A stretch of 64,000 nt of DNA from JAUSNA01 sp964511965 (GCA_964511965.1 CAZEGF010000006.1:20610-84609); one strand, 5' to 3'; positions 46,964-56,192 are shown, counted from the first letter of the stretch. Translations and numbers: made by a program. Notes: generated by a model from the letters alone, not told the origin.

Positions 46964-48472
46964 ATGGAAAACATGAATGGGGGATCAGCTCCAACAATGA
47001 GTTCGGGACCAGCGCCTAGCCAAGGGTCAAGTCCTACAACAGGAATTGAAATAAATTCAAATTTCAAAGGCGACGGATTTTCTTCTAAAGGACTTTCAAT
47101 GTTCAAAGACATCGGAAAATTTGACGCACCAAAACCCATGATTGATATATCAAATACCTCATTTGAAAGTCACACAAAACCTCATGCTGAAATTCCAAAA
47201 CAAGAAACTGCGAAAAAGGATTCAATTATAGACATCAACCATGGAAGAGAAGAGCCAAAATCTATGTTCAAAGATATTGGACATTTCGATACATCAAATC
47301 CAATGATTGATATCTCAAGACCATACGATCATATGCCGGAAGTATCGCATCAAAATACAACCGAACCAATTCCCCAAAAAGAAGAATTCAAAACACCTAT
47401 AATGCACGAGTTAAAACCTAACAAAGCTGAAGAAGTTCAAAAAGAAACGCGTACTGAATTTGAAACACCCACTCACACAGAGGTTGATTCAAAACCTGAA
47501 GTTCAACCAGAAGTCAGAACAGAGTTTGACCATGCTACAAAAGAAGAGCCGCAGACTGAGGCATTACCACAAGTAAAAACAGAAACCAAAACCGAGGATC
47601 AACCGGAAGTTCAGTCATATCCAGAACCAGAAGTAAGAATAAGTCCTCAGACCAAAACAGAAGTTTTGCCAAAAACCGAAACCCAGCCAGAGGTTTCGAC
47701 TAAAACAGAGACTAAAACAGAAACTAAAACAGAAACCGCAGCAGAGACTTTGCTGGCTCCAACACTTGCCAAAGAACAAAAAATTTCTTTAAAAAAAGCA
47801 AAAGTTGCTGTCAAAAAAGCAGTAAGAAAAGTACTTAAAAAAGAAGAAAAAACAGAAACAAAAAGTGAAAGTAAAACTGAAAAAAAGAAAAAACAAACTT
47901 TGGAAGAAAAAGCTCAGGAACTTTTTGAAAAAAGAAGACAAGAAGTTGAAGAAAAAGAAAAAGAAGAAAAGGAAAAAGGGCAACAAGATGAAATTCTCTA
48001 TTTTGAAAAAGATAAGAAAGTTAATACATACCGCACAATGGTGGCCACGTTAGCGGCTCAAAGAATACATGAAAATGGAGAAGAAATAACCGGTAAAAAT
48101 TTAGCCGATGCGATCTCATCAAATATTTTGCAGGGAGACAGTAGTGAAGTTGTGCAAGGAGTACAGGATGATATGTCAGCAGACAAAGTAATAGACGAAA
48201 TTTCAAAAATAGGGACAATCAAAGATAACCATACGTTACACCGGGTAATCCGAGAAATTACAGACAGATATACTGCGATCAAACTTTCATTTAAGAAAAA
48301 TACTGATGCAAAAAAAGAAGATGCAGAGCGGGTTTATGGGAAAACTTTAGACCAAGTGGGGGCAAATTTTAGAGAAGACAAATCAAGGGGTGAGATAGTT
48401 GAGGAAAAAAATGGAACTTTAGTTTATTACACAAATAAAGCTTACCAAGAGTACGACGTCCAATCCGCTTAA
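46964..48472 (+). CDS. largely disordered Lys/Glu-rich protein with a duplicated 18-residue motif
   Basis: 502 residues. The N-terminal quarter carries two copies of SMFKDIGxFDxxxPMIDIS (about residues 45-63 and 103-121). A long Pro/Glu/Thr/Lys region with TETKTE-type repeats follows (about 140-265), then a Lys-rich coiled coil (about 268-345). A C-terminal folded, mostly helical domain begins NTYRTMVATLAAQRIHENGE and ends VYYTNKAYQEYD. No membrane segment. The paired motif looks like a docking peptide repeated in a linker protein, so a scaffold is a reasonable guess but only that. Confidence 0.65.
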   Translation: MENMNGGSAPTMSSGPAPSQGSSPTTGIEINSNFKGDGFSSKGLSMFKDIGKFDAPKPMIDISNTSFESHTKPHAEIPKQETAKKDSIIDINHGREEPKSMFKDIGHFDTSNPMIDISRPYDHMPEVSHQNTTEPIPQKEEFKTPIMHELKPNKAEEVQKETRTEFETPTHTEVDSKPEVQPEVRTEFDHATKEEPQTEALPQVKTETKTEDQPEVQSYPEPEVRISPQTKTEVLPKTETQPEVSTKTETKTETKTETAAETLLAPTLAKEQKISLKKAKVAVKKAVRKVLKKEEKTETKSESKTEKKKKQTLEEKAQELFEKRRQEVEEKEKEEKEKGQQDEILYFEKDKKVNTYRTMVATLAAQRIHENGEEITGKNLADAISSNILQGDSSEVVQGVQDDMSADKVIDEISKIGTIKDNHTLHRVIREITDRYTAIKLSFKKNTDAKKEDAERVYGKTLDQVGANFREDKSRGEIVEEKNGTLVYYTNKAYQEYDVQSA

Positions 48473-48511
48473 GATTTTTTACCCAACCTCGAGTTTTTTA
48501 CCTCAATCTGA

Positions 48512-48517
48512 TACAAT
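48512..48517 (+). promoter_or_regulatory. extended -10 element of alaS
   Basis: TGA-TACAAT, ten bases before the ATG; leader of about four bases and no SD. Confidence 0.45.
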
Positions 48518-48527
48518 ACTTTCTACT

Positions 48528-50360
48528 ATGACAGCTTCTGATATTTTAAATAAGTATATTTCATTTTTTGAAAAAAGAGGGCATACTCGGATTGAAAATA
48601 GTTCTCTTGTTCCGCTCAATGATCCTTCCACTTTGTTCACCTCTTCTGGCATGCAACCACTAGTTCCGTTTCTTTTGGGTGAAACACACCCATCTGGTAT
48701 AAGATTGGTAAACGCACAGAATTGTTTTCGCGCACAAGATATAGATGAAATTGGAGACAACAGACATACCACATTTTTTCGAATGCTTGGTAATTGGTCA
48801 TTAGGAGATTATTTTAAAAAAGAACAGATTCCATTCTTTTTCGAATTCTTAACATCAGAACTAGGACTTGATCCACAAAAATTATTCGTTACGGTTTTTG
48901 AGGGAAACAGTATTATTCCAAAAGACTCAGAGAGCATTGAGATTTGGCAAAGTTTATTTAAGGAAAAAGGTATAGACGCAAAAGTTGGTGAAAGGATTTT
49001 TGAATATGGGGACACAAAAAACTGGTGGTCAAGATCTGGCACTCCGGACAAGATGCCTATTGGTGAGCCGGGAGGTCCTGATAGTGAAGTGTTTTACGAC
49101 TTTGGTGAAGAGTTAAAAATTCACGAGAACAGTGAATTTAAAACAGAAAAATGTCACGTCAATTGTGATTGTGGAAGATATATGGAAATTGGAAATTCTG
49201 TTTTTATGCAATACATAAAGACAGAGAACGGATTTGAAAAATTACCAAAACAAAATGTAGATTTTGGTGGAGGGCTTGAACGCCTTGTTGCTGCAACTGA
49301 AAACAAGAATGATGTTTTTGAGACCAGTCTGTTCTTCCCGATTATTTCAACAATTAGTTCGGAAACGAATAAAAAATACGAAGATCACGCAAAGGAGATG
49401 AGAATAGTTCTAGACCACTTTTTAGCCGCTACTTTTATATCATCAAACGGGGTCACGCCATCCAATAAAGAACAGGGGTACATTCTCCGCCGTTTGATAA
49501 GACGCGGACTTGATAATTTTTATCTTTTAGATGGTAAAGATGTCTCAAAAGTTTTAGAAAAGATAGTTGATCAATACAAAGAAACTGACCAATATTTAGT
49601 TGAAAAGTTCCAACATATCAAAAACACAATACTGGAAGAAGAGGAGTCGTATCAAAGAGCACTTGCCGGGGGAAAGAAGTTGATCGAAAAAGAAATCGCA
49701 AAAATTAATGAAGAAGTTACAGTTGGAGATGAATTAATGGGTGTGACATTAATTTCTGCAGATGTAGCATTTAAAGCTATTACATCATTTGGATTAGGTC
49801 CTACTCAGCTTGAAAGTCTTGGTTACTCTTTCGACAAGCAAGCTTTAGCGGAACTTATAAAACAACATCAAGATTTATCCCGTGCCGGAGCACAGCAAAA
49901 ATTTGCAGGAGGACTGGCAGATCACGAAGAATTAACTGTTAAAGGGCATACGGCAACACATTTATTACATCAAGCATTACGGGATGTATTGGGTGAAAGT
50001 GCCTATCAGACAGGTAGCAATATAACGACAGAACGCGTACGCTTCGACTTTACTTTCGACCGGAAGTTAACTGAAAAAGAAATCGCAAGAGTTACTGAAA
50101 TTGTAAGAAAAAAAATAAAAGAAGATCTTCCAGTGCATTTTGAAATCATGCCTCTTAAGAAAGCAAAAGATTTAGGGGCAATTGGGCTTTTTGATGAAAA
50201 ATACGGAAATGACGTAAAAATATATTTTATTGGGGACTACTCTATCGAGTTTTGTGGGGGACCACACGTAGAACACACTGCACAGATAGCGAGTTTTGAT
50301 ATACTAAAAGAAGAAGGCGTTGCGCGCGGTGTCCGTCGTATCTACGCCAAAGTAAGTTGA
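48528..50360 (+). CDS. alaS: alanyl-tRNA synthetase (short, without C-Ala domain)
   Basis: 610 residues against about 875 in E. coli. Class II catalytic core: HTRIENSSLVPLNDPSTLFT (motif 1 region), TFFRMLGNWSLGDYF (motif 2), FGGGLERL (motif 3), then the tRNA-recognition helices (EQGYILRRLIRRGL). The editing domain has HTATHLLHQAL and CGGPHVEHT as metal ligands (most bacteria have CGGTH). The chain stops right after the editing domain, so the C-terminal dimerisation/C-Ala domain is missing. It still should both charge and proofread tRNA-Ala. Confidence 0.94.
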   Translation: MTASDILNKYISFFEKRGHTRIENSSLVPLNDPSTLFTSSGMQPLVPFLLGETHPSGIRLVNAQNCFRAQDIDEIGDNRHTTFFRMLGNWSLGDYFKKEQIPFFFEFLTSELGLDPQKLFVTVFEGNSIIPKDSESIEIWQSLFKEKGIDAKVGERIFEYGDTKNWWSRSGTPDKMPIGEPGGPDSEVFYDFGEELKIHENSEFKTEKCHVNCDCGRYMEIGNSVFMQYIKTENGFEKLPKQNVDFGGGLERLVAATENKNDVFETSLFFPIISTISSETNKKYEDHAKEMRIVLDHFLAATFISSNGVTPSNKEQGYILRRLIRRGLDNFYLLDGKDVSKVLEKIVDQYKETDQYLVEKFQHIKNTILEEEESYQRALAGGKKLIEKEIAKINEEVTVGDELMGVTLISADVAFKAITSFGLGPTQLESLGYSFDKQALAELIKQHQDLSRAGAQQKFAGGLADHEELTVKGHTATHLLHQALRDVLGESAYQTGSNITTERVRFDFTFDRKLTEKEIARVTEIVRKKIKEDLPVHFEIMPLKKAKDLGAIGLFDEKYGNDVKIYFIGDYSIEFCGGPHVEHTAQIASFDILKEEGVARGVRRIYAKVS

Positions 50361-50442
50361 TGGCTGATGTCTAATGTCTGATGGTTAATAAAAATAATCT
50401 GATTCATTAATCATTGACCATAAATCATTAATCATTTACTCA
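50358..50442. repeat. heptamer-phased inverted array after alaS
   Basis: TGATGGC, TGATGTC, TAATGTC, TGATGGT, TAATAAA start in the alaS stop. From 50401 GATTCAT, TAATCAT, TGACCAT, AAATCAT, TAATCAT, TTACTCA follow up to the next ATG. Confidence 0.8.
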
Positions 50443-52703
50443 TGAAGCTGCCTGCTATACCATTTTTAACAAAGAGTGTAAATACCGAGTTTTTTCTTGC
50501 GTTAATTTTTGAAACAGACAAGGTAAGCTCTATACTTTTTAAAGAACAAGAAAAAACCCTTGTTATTTTAGGGTCTTCAGAAGCCCCCCTTGATCTTGAA
50601 GCATCTTCAACTGAAGATCTTGTAGTTTCTTGTGACAATGTAATCTCACGAATTGAAATGAGTCTTCCTGATGGTGCAAATCTTGAAAAAACGATATTTG
50701 CAGTACCACATTCTTGGGTAGAGGATGGAAAAATAAAAGCAGAACGTCTAGCCCAACTTAAAAAAATCAGTACTGAGCTGGCTCTAACTCCAATGGGTTT
50801 TATTATTTCAATCGAAGCAATTGTTGCCTTTTTGCAGAAAAAGGAAGGCGCACCGGTAAGCGGAATTTTTGTTGAAATATCTGAAAAATATTTAACAGCA
50901 TTTATTGTCAGAAGTGGAAACATAATTGATATTAAGAATGGAATGATTGACGGTACTGTAGAGGAAACGGTTGAGAAACTTTTGGGACAAGTGACAAAGT
51001 TAGATGTTCTGCCTTCAAAAATAGTTCTTCTTCACAATAAAGAAGCAGAAGCAGTATCTCAAAAATTCCTCTCACATCATTGGACAAAAGAACTTCCTTT
51101 TATGCACTTGCCGCAGGTTGCAATATTGGAGAAAGGCTTTGAGAACGAAGCAATCATTAATGGTGTAGCGACACAGTTAAATGTCACTATAAAGGGGGAC
51201 ATTGATATTAGGACTTCCGAAGTTGTTGATGACAATAACCCATCAATAGAAATCACTTCAGATGACACATTTGGGTTTATTCAAGATGAGGACGTTGCTA
51301 AAAAACCTCAAAAAGAAGAGAAAGAGATAAGTCCAAGAAAAGATATTCCGGTTTTTGCAGAAGACACAGATGGAAAAATTGAACCGATAATTAAACATCA
51401 TGATGTAGAGCGCGTTGAACGAAGTGGCGAGGAAGTTTTTGAAGAAGATATGCCCGTTGAAGAAGACACAATGGAGCAGAAAAAAGGATTACCGCGTTTT
51501 GGAATTATAAGTTCAGTTTCAGCTCTATTTACGCCAGAAGCATTTGCAAAAGTTCCAAAAATAATTGGTGGCGGCCGTAAATTAATTATCCCTCTTATTG
51601 CTCTTATTGCTGTAATTTTAATTCTTATTGCCTATTATTCATTTATTTTGAAGGCTAGTGTTATCGTTTTTACCGATAAGAAAGCATTTGCACAAGATTC
51701 AATGGATATATCGTTAACATCAAAAGGAGAGTCATCTTTTTCTGACAAAACATTGAAAATCTCAACGCTAGATGAAGAAGTGAGTGGGGAGGAAACTCAG
51801 GAAACAACCGGCCAGAAAGATACGGGACAAAAAGCAACAGGAACAATAACGATTTTTAATAAAACTGAAGGGCCAAAACAATTGGATAAAGGTACAACTG
51901 TTATTTCTTCAAATAATTTGGAATTTACTCTCAACGATAATGTAAATATCGCCTCAACGAGCTCTTTTGCAACATCATTTTCAAATGCGAGTGCAAAAGT
52001 TACTGCTTCAAGTTTTGGAAAAGAATACAATATTCCTTCTCAGACAAATTTCACAATTAAGGGAATATCCACCTCTGATGTTTTTGGGAGGAATGAAGCT
52101 GCATTTTCGGGTGGTACAAAAGAAGAGATCCAGGTAGTTTCTGCTAAGGACTTAAAGGGGTTGCAGGATACCGTTACAAAAAGACTTTTTGAAAAAGCAA
52201 AAAGTGAGGCTGCTTCAAAGCTTTCAGCTGATGAAGCATTAGTACCAGTCTATTTATCAGCAGATTTCAAGGATAAAACATTTGATAAAAAGGAAAATGA
52301 TCAAGCTAAAAATGTGAAACTAACTGCTACTGTCGATTACACATTAGGAATTTACAAAAAAGAAGAGCTTACTAAATTTATTTCATCATCAAAAGACTTT
52401 AATGTTCCAAAAGATTTCAAACTTTCGGTTGATGAAAGTACAATAAATATTTCAGATATTAAACAAAACAAAGATGATATAAGTGCAAAACTATCATATA
52501 ACGCTGTGTTTAAACCAGAATTTGATGAAAAAACTATTCCATCTGAAATTTCCGGGAAAAGTGAGAGTAGTGCTATTAATAAATTAAAGACAACTCCGGG
52601 AGTATCTGATGCGACAATTGTATTTAGTAATAAAATTCCCTTCTTGCCAGTATTTGTTCCGTTTAACAAGGGAAATATTACTGTTAGTATCAAGTCACAA
52701 TAA
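50442..52703 (+). CDS. PilM-like plus baseplate-J-like membrane protein
   Basis: 753 residues. Residues 1-230 resemble the actin-like PilM fold (FFLALIFETDKVSSILFKEQ, TIFAVPHSWVEDGKIKAERL, VSGIFVEISEKYLTAFIVRS). An acidic linker follows, then a membrane helix at about 383-405 (KLIIPLIALIAVILILIAYY). The outer part has the style of baseplate J-like proteins: KASVIVFTDKKAFAQDSMDI, the marker ATGTITIFNKTEGPKQLDKG, TTVISSNNLEFTLNDNV, and a tail with an SINKLKTTPGVSDA-like region. Such fusions are recurrent in Microgenomates and may couple an inner motor or scaffold to a surface structure; function unproven. It is followed after 9 bases by a sortase. Confidence 0.72.
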   Translation: MKLPAIPFLTKSVNTEFFLALIFETDKVSSILFKEQEKTLVILGSSEAPLDLEASSTEDLVVSCDNVISRIEMSLPDGANLEKTIFAVPHSWVEDGKIKAERLAQLKKISTELALTPMGFIISIEAIVAFLQKKEGAPVSGIFVEISEKYLTAFIVRSGNIIDIKNGMIDGTVEETVEKLLGQVTKLDVLPSKIVLLHNKEAEAVSQKFLSHHWTKELPFMHLPQVAILEKGFENEAIINGVATQLNVTIKGDIDIRTSEVVDDNNPSIEITSDDTFGFIQDEDVAKKPQKEEKEISPRKDIPVFAEDTDGKIEPIIKHHDVERVERSGEEVFEEDMPVEEDTMEQKKGLPRFGIISSVSALFTPEAFAKVPKIIGGGRKLIIPLIALIAVILILIAYYSFILKASVIVFTDKKAFAQDSMDISLTSKGESSFSDKTLKISTLDEEVSGEETQETTGQKDTGQKATGTITIFNKTEGPKQLDKGTTVISSNNLEFTLNDNVNIASTSSFATSFSNASAKVTASSFGKEYNIPSQTNFTIKGISTSDVFGRNEAAFSGGTKEEIQVVSAKDLKGLQDTVTKRLFEKAKSEAASKLSADEALVPVYLSADFKDKTFDKKENDQAKNVKLTATVDYTLGIYKKEELTKFISSSKDFNVPKDFKLSVDESTINISDIKQNKDDISAKLSYNAVFKPEFDEKTIPSEISGKSESSAINKLKTTPGVSDATIVFSNKIPFLPVFVPFNKGNITVSIKSQ

Positions 52704-52712
52704 AAATAGATA

Positions 52713-53444
52713 ATGCATAGATACTCATACGGAACAAATAACCTCTTCTCTCGCAAGAATACAAAAAAAATTCTTGGAATTTTTAGTATTAGTCTTGGTG
52801 TTATTACACTTCTATATTTTTTCTTTCCTCTTCTTTCTTACCAACTGTATTTGTCATCAGCATTTGCTCAAAGTGACATAACAGCCCCTTTGCCTCAACG
52901 TTTTGTTCTCGGTACTGGAGGGTCGATTGGTGGACTTTTTACATCAGGAATTTCTAATGTAACTTCTGACTATAAAGATGCGAGAAATTGGTTTCCTCAA
53001 ATTAAAAAACAAAGTACGAGCAGTCAAAAAGTTACAGAATATGAATTTTCGATTCCTTCACAGAGGATTTCGCACATGAAAGTGTCAACCGTAGACTTTG
53101 ATCTTTCAAAACATTTAGTTCAGTACTTCTCAACTTCTAAAAGCCCCATTGATCATGGAACATCTGTTATTTTTGGCCATTCAACTCTACCTCAATGGTT
53201 TGATCCCACAAACTACATGACCATTTTTGCCCATATGCATCTGATTAAAAATGATGATGATGTGGTTCTGACTTTAAATGGTAAAGACTATCATTACAAA
53301 GTATTTTCTATTTCTGTAGTAGATTCAAAAGATCCAAATATTTTCGCTCAAAGTTATGATAATAGTTACATTACAATTATTACTTGTACACCACCCGGCA
53401 CTACTTGGAAAAGGTTGGTAGTTAGAGCAGCGCTACAGAATTAG
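52713..53444 (+). CDS. second sortase family protein
   Basis: 243 residues. N-terminal membrane helix (about 20-42), an extra region (about 50-108) absent from the sortase at 20150, then the sortase barrel with His156 in VIFGHSTLP, Cys225 in ITIITCTPPGT and Arg234 in WKRLVVRA. It lies 9 bases after the PilM/baseplate-J-like gene and before a small membrane protein, so it probably serves this surface cluster rather than the LPVTG protein at 18584. Its own LPxTG-like substrate is not obvious in the neighbourhood. Confidence 0.9.
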   Translation: MHRYSYGTNNLFSRKNTKKILGIFSISLGVITLLYFFFPLLSYQLYLSSAFAQSDITAPLPQRFVLGTGGSIGGLFTSGISNVTSDYKDARNWFPQIKKQSTSSQKVTEYEFSIPSQRISHMKVSTVDFDLSKHLVQYFSTSKSPIDHGTSVIFGHSTLPQWFDPTNYMTIFAHMHLIKNDDDVVLTLNGKDYHYKVFSISVVDSKDPNIFAQSYDNSYITIITCTPPGTTWKRLVVRAALQN

Positions 53445-53475
53445 GGTTTGGCATTTAGTTGATAGCGTTTAGTAA
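53441..53475. repeat. heptamer-phased array after the second sortase
   Basis: TTAGGGT (contains the stop), TTGGCAT, TTAGTTG, ATAGCGT, TTAGTAA. Confidence 0.65.
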
Positions 53476-53480
53476 AAAAT

Positions 53481-53696
53481 ATGGATGGACAAGAAACTAT
53501 TCAACAACAAACTCAGGAGGAAGTACAGTTAGCGCGGTCGTATAGACTTCAAGTTTGGAAAGATGCGATATACCGGTTTTTTTACAATATCTGGCCGTCA
53601 GTGTATCAGTTTTTAACAGGATTTTTTTATCTTATGTTTAGAATTATCCGTGGGTTTTTTAGATCCGCAATGGAATCTTTGAAAGGAGGAGGGTAA
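53481..53696 (+). CDS. small amphipathic/membrane protein, unknown
   Basis: 71 residues: a Gln/Glu-rich start, then a long aromatic, hydrophobic segment with basic residues (AIYRFFYNIWPSVYQFLTGF, FYLMFRIIRGFF) and a Gly-rich end. It may lie in or on the membrane. Its last codons hold the SD (AAAGGAGGAGG) for the next gene, which starts 2 bases after the stop. Confidence 0.6.
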   Translation: MDGQETIQQQTQEEVQLARSYRLQVWKDAIYRFFYNIWPSVYQFLTGFFYLMFRIIRGFFRSAMESLKGGG

Positions 53697-53698
53697 GT

Positions 53699-54970
53699 AT
53701 GGTTGCAAATGACGAAGCTTTAAAAGCGATACAAAAGAAATTGGTTGGTAAAACTCTTAACTATAAAGAGATTTATTCCATCATGGATGAAATTTCGCAT
53801 GATAGACTTGGAGATGTTTTAACTACTTATTTTGCCGCTTCCGGATATTCAAAAGGATTTACGTATGATGAGATTTATTTCTTAACAAAGGCTATGGTTG
53901 AAACCGGGGAGAAACTTCATTTCGAAGGGATTGTTGCAGACAAACATTCAATTGGGGGTCTTCCGGGAACAAGAGCCACTATGATTATCGTTCCAATTAT
54001 TGCCTCAGCCGGCTTTAAAATTCCAAAAAGTTCGTCCCGTGCAATTACAACTCCTGCTGGGACCGCTGATTCAATGGAGTGTTTAGCAAATGTCACATTT
54101 GATGAAAAACAAATATATGAAATTGTAAAAAAGACAAATGCCTGTATTGTGTGGGGAGGAAGTTTTAAGATTGCCCCGGCTGATGACGAGATCATTCATG
54201 TTGAAGAACCTTTAGCACTTGAAAGTTTTGACAAAATTTTAGTGTCTGTAATGGCTAAAAAAATTGCTTTTGGTTCAAATCATGTTGTAATAGATATACC
54301 TTATGGTCCGACTATGAAAGTGCATCACAAAGAAGATGCAGAACTACTCGCTAAAAAATTCAAATATATAGCCAAAAGATTTGATATTAAACTTGAAACA
54401 CTTATCGCACATTCTCACCAGCCTGCAGGAAATGGTATTGGTCCACTTCTAGAAGCAAAAGATGCCTTGAAAGTTTTGGAGCAAACCGATGATAGACCAT
54501 TGGCTCTTGAGAATAAGTCGGTTGAGCTTGCCGCCAAGCTACTTGAGTTATGTCTTGAGGATGCCGATAGTGATATAAAAAATGTTGCTGCGAAATACGA
54601 AACAACACATGCCTGGGCGCACGACATTTTAGTAAGCGGAAAAGCTCACTCAAAAATGATCGAGATAATAGATGCTCAAAATGGTGACCCAAGTGTACTA
54701 TCAACCAAACTTCATGCAGGTCCTAAAACTAAAGAAGTAAAGACAGATAAGTCAGGTGTTATTAGAAGCATTAATAACAATAACGTTTCAATCGTAGCAA
54801 AAGTGCTTGGAGCCCCTCAAGATCATAGAGCTGGTCTATTTTTGAGAAAGAGGGTTGATGATAAAATTACTAACGGTGAAGTTATATTTGATATGTATTC
54901 AGAAACAGATCACAGATTAGCCGAAGCCCACGATTCTCTACAGATGTTCCCACTTTATAAAATAGAGTAA
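53699..54970 (+). CDS. AMP phosphorylase (archaeal-type DeoA family), short form
   Basis: 423 residues. Nucleoside phosphorylase family II; the key segment KHSIGGLPGTRATMIIVPII with SSRAITTPAGTADSMECLAN matches archaeal AMP phosphorylase rather than bacterial thymidine phosphorylase (which has GHTGGTxDKLE). It would convert AMP plus phosphate to adenine and ribose 1,5-bisphosphate, the first step of the nucleotide salvage route that ends in RuBisCO in many CPR bacteria. The N-terminal domain of the archaeal enzyme (about 80 residues) is absent. Other pathway genes are not in the window. Strong SD AAAGGAGGAGGG. Confidence 0.85.
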   Translation: MVANDEALKAIQKKLVGKTLNYKEIYSIMDEISHDRLGDVLTTYFAASGYSKGFTYDEIYFLTKAMVETGEKLHFEGIVADKHSIGGLPGTRATMIIVPIIASAGFKIPKSSSRAITTPAGTADSMECLANVTFDEKQIYEIVKKTNACIVWGGSFKIAPADDEIIHVEEPLALESFDKILVSVMAKKIAFGSNHVVIDIPYGPTMKVHHKEDAELLAKKFKYIAKRFDIKLETLIAHSHQPAGNGIGPLLEAKDALKVLEQTDDRPLALENKSVELAAKLLELCLEDADSDIKNVAAKYETTHAWAHDILVSGKAHSKMIEIIDAQNGDPSVLSTKLHAGPKTKEVKTDKSGVIRSINNNNVSIVAKVLGAPQDHRAGLFLRKRVDDKITNGEVIFDMYSETDHRLAEAHDSLQMFPLYKIE

Positions 54971-54992
54971 GCAAATATATAAGCCTGTAGTA

Positions 54993-55021
54993 TTGACTTT
55001 CCCCTCAAATTAGTGTATAAT
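54993..55021 (+). promoter_or_regulatory. promoter of the second foreign gene
   Basis: TTGACT (54993-54998), 17 bases, TATAAT (55016-55021); same boxes and spacing as the foreign cassette promoter at 22372-22400. Confidence 0.75.
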
Positions 55022-55032
55022 GCAACCCGCAT

Positions 55033-55050
55033 CTCGTCAGAAATGATGAG
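55033..55050 (+). other. leader hairpin with GAAA tetraloop
   Basis: CTCGTCA, loop GAAA, TGATGAG (one G-T pair), just after the expected transcription start. It may stabilise the 5' end of the mRNA. Confidence 0.6.
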
Positions 55051-55103
55051 GTAGCTCATTGACATGGCTAGGCTTACTTTGAGTGCCAGCCAAGGAGATC
55101 CCG

Positions 55104-56192
55104 GTGTCCGTTCGTCTTACCCACTTCGCCCTGGACGAGTTCGAATGCGCAACTGTGTTGCGTGGCGTACTCGATCCTGACACTCTGGAGGACATCCTAG
55201 TGGATGTTTACCAGAGGGAAGTCCTCCACCAGGAGGGAAAGAAGCACAGCCTCATCGAGGCTTTGCGCAACGGCGCCCGCGTTCCCGATGTTGAAATCGG
55301 CATGCGCGGAGACAACTTCTCCATCGAGGGAGAAGGAGAGGGCTTCATCGTCCTCAACGACCCGGCCTACATCGTCGACGGCCTGCAGCGCATCAGCTCC
55401 GGTATCGCTGTGATGAGAGAGGGCATTCGCCCTCACATCGGAGCGACTATCCACTTCAACACAGATAAGGTGTGGGAGAAGGATCGGTTCAAGACGCTGA
55501 ATCAGGACCGCGTTCGTGTCAGCACGAACATCTTGCTCCGCAACTTGGGAGAGGAGAACGCCGCAATAGCGGTTTTGCTCCAACTCACCAGGTCGGATAA
55601 GGCGTTCGCCATGAACGGTCGTGTTTGCTGGAATCAGCAGATGGCTCGCAGCGAGCTCATCACCGCCCTCACCTTTGCGAAGGTGATTGGGAGGCTTCAC
55701 ATGCACGTGGGTCCGACCGGCAACAGCCAGGTCGACCTGCTCGCTGATGGTCTCCAGACGGTAATGAATGCCGTTGGCAAGCAGGTTTTCAAGGACAACA
55801 TCAAGACGTTCTTCGACGTCATCGACAGGATGTACGGTGTCAAGCGCGTAACCTTTACGCGTGGGGCGGTGTACATGAGGGGGTCCTTCCTCCTTGCCTT
55901 GGCGAAGTTGTTCTCGAACCACTTGGAGTTCTGGAAGGACGAGAAGCGCTTCTTCGTTGAGGCGCCACTCGTACGGAAGTTGTCCACCTTCCCCATCGGA
56001 GATCCTCATGTCATCTCCCTTGCCTCCTCCGGAGGCAAGGCGATCGACCTGTTGTACCTCCTGATGGTGGAACACGTGAACAGCGGCAAGCGCACGAAGC
56101 GTCTGACAGCACGTAACTACGTGCCGTTGTCCTCGGAAGTGGACGATGATGCTGATGACGGCGACAACAATCCAGAAGAGCCGGCTGCCTAG
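55104..56192 (+). CDS. GC-rich foreign gene, DGQHR/DndB-like protein
   Basis: 362 residues from a GTG six bases after the SD AAGGAG. The frame is open to 55083, but the SD sits inside that extension. The region YIVDGLQRISSGIAVMREG (about 85-103) resembles the DGQHR/DGQQR signature of DndB-like and ParB/DUF262-related proteins, with FKTLNQDRVRVSTNILLRN after it fitting the same family. The rest is helical, ending in an acidic tail (DDDADDGDNNPEEP). Two counted 60-base lines are 55% and 62% GC against 37-40% in ordinary genes here, so it is a recent import. In other genomes such domains occur in DNA modification or phage-defence systems; alone that is only a hint. Confidence 0.6.
   Translation: MSVRLTHFALDEFECATVLRGVLDPDTLEDILVDVYQREVLHQEGKKHSLIEALRNGARVPDVEIGMRGDNFSIEGEGEGFIVLNDPAYIVDGLQRISSGIAVMREGIRPHIGATIHFNTDKVWEKDRFKTLNQDRVRVSTNILLRNLGEENAAIAVLLQLTRSDKAFAMNGRVCWNQQMARSELITALTFAKVIGRLHMHVGPTGNSQVDLLADGLQTVMNAVGKQVFKDNIKTFFDVIDRMYGVKRVTFTRGAVYMRGSFLLALAKLFSNHLEFWKDEKRFFVEAPLVRKLSTFPIGDPHVISLASSGGKAIDLLYLLMVEHVNSGKRTKRLTARNYVPLSSEVDDDADDGDNNPEEPAA

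Noticed and set aside
32176..50360. UGA recoding (Gracilibacteria/Absconditabacteria-type genetic code)
   Set aside because: UGA ends the Lon-like gene and alaS at the expected protein lengths, and no in-frame UGA interrupts any conserved gene.
55197..56075. 292-codon minus-strand frame opposite the GC-rich gene at 55104
   Set aside because: The plus-strand gene has promoter, SD, terminator and domain similarity; the minus-strand frame is a shadow in GC-rich sequence.
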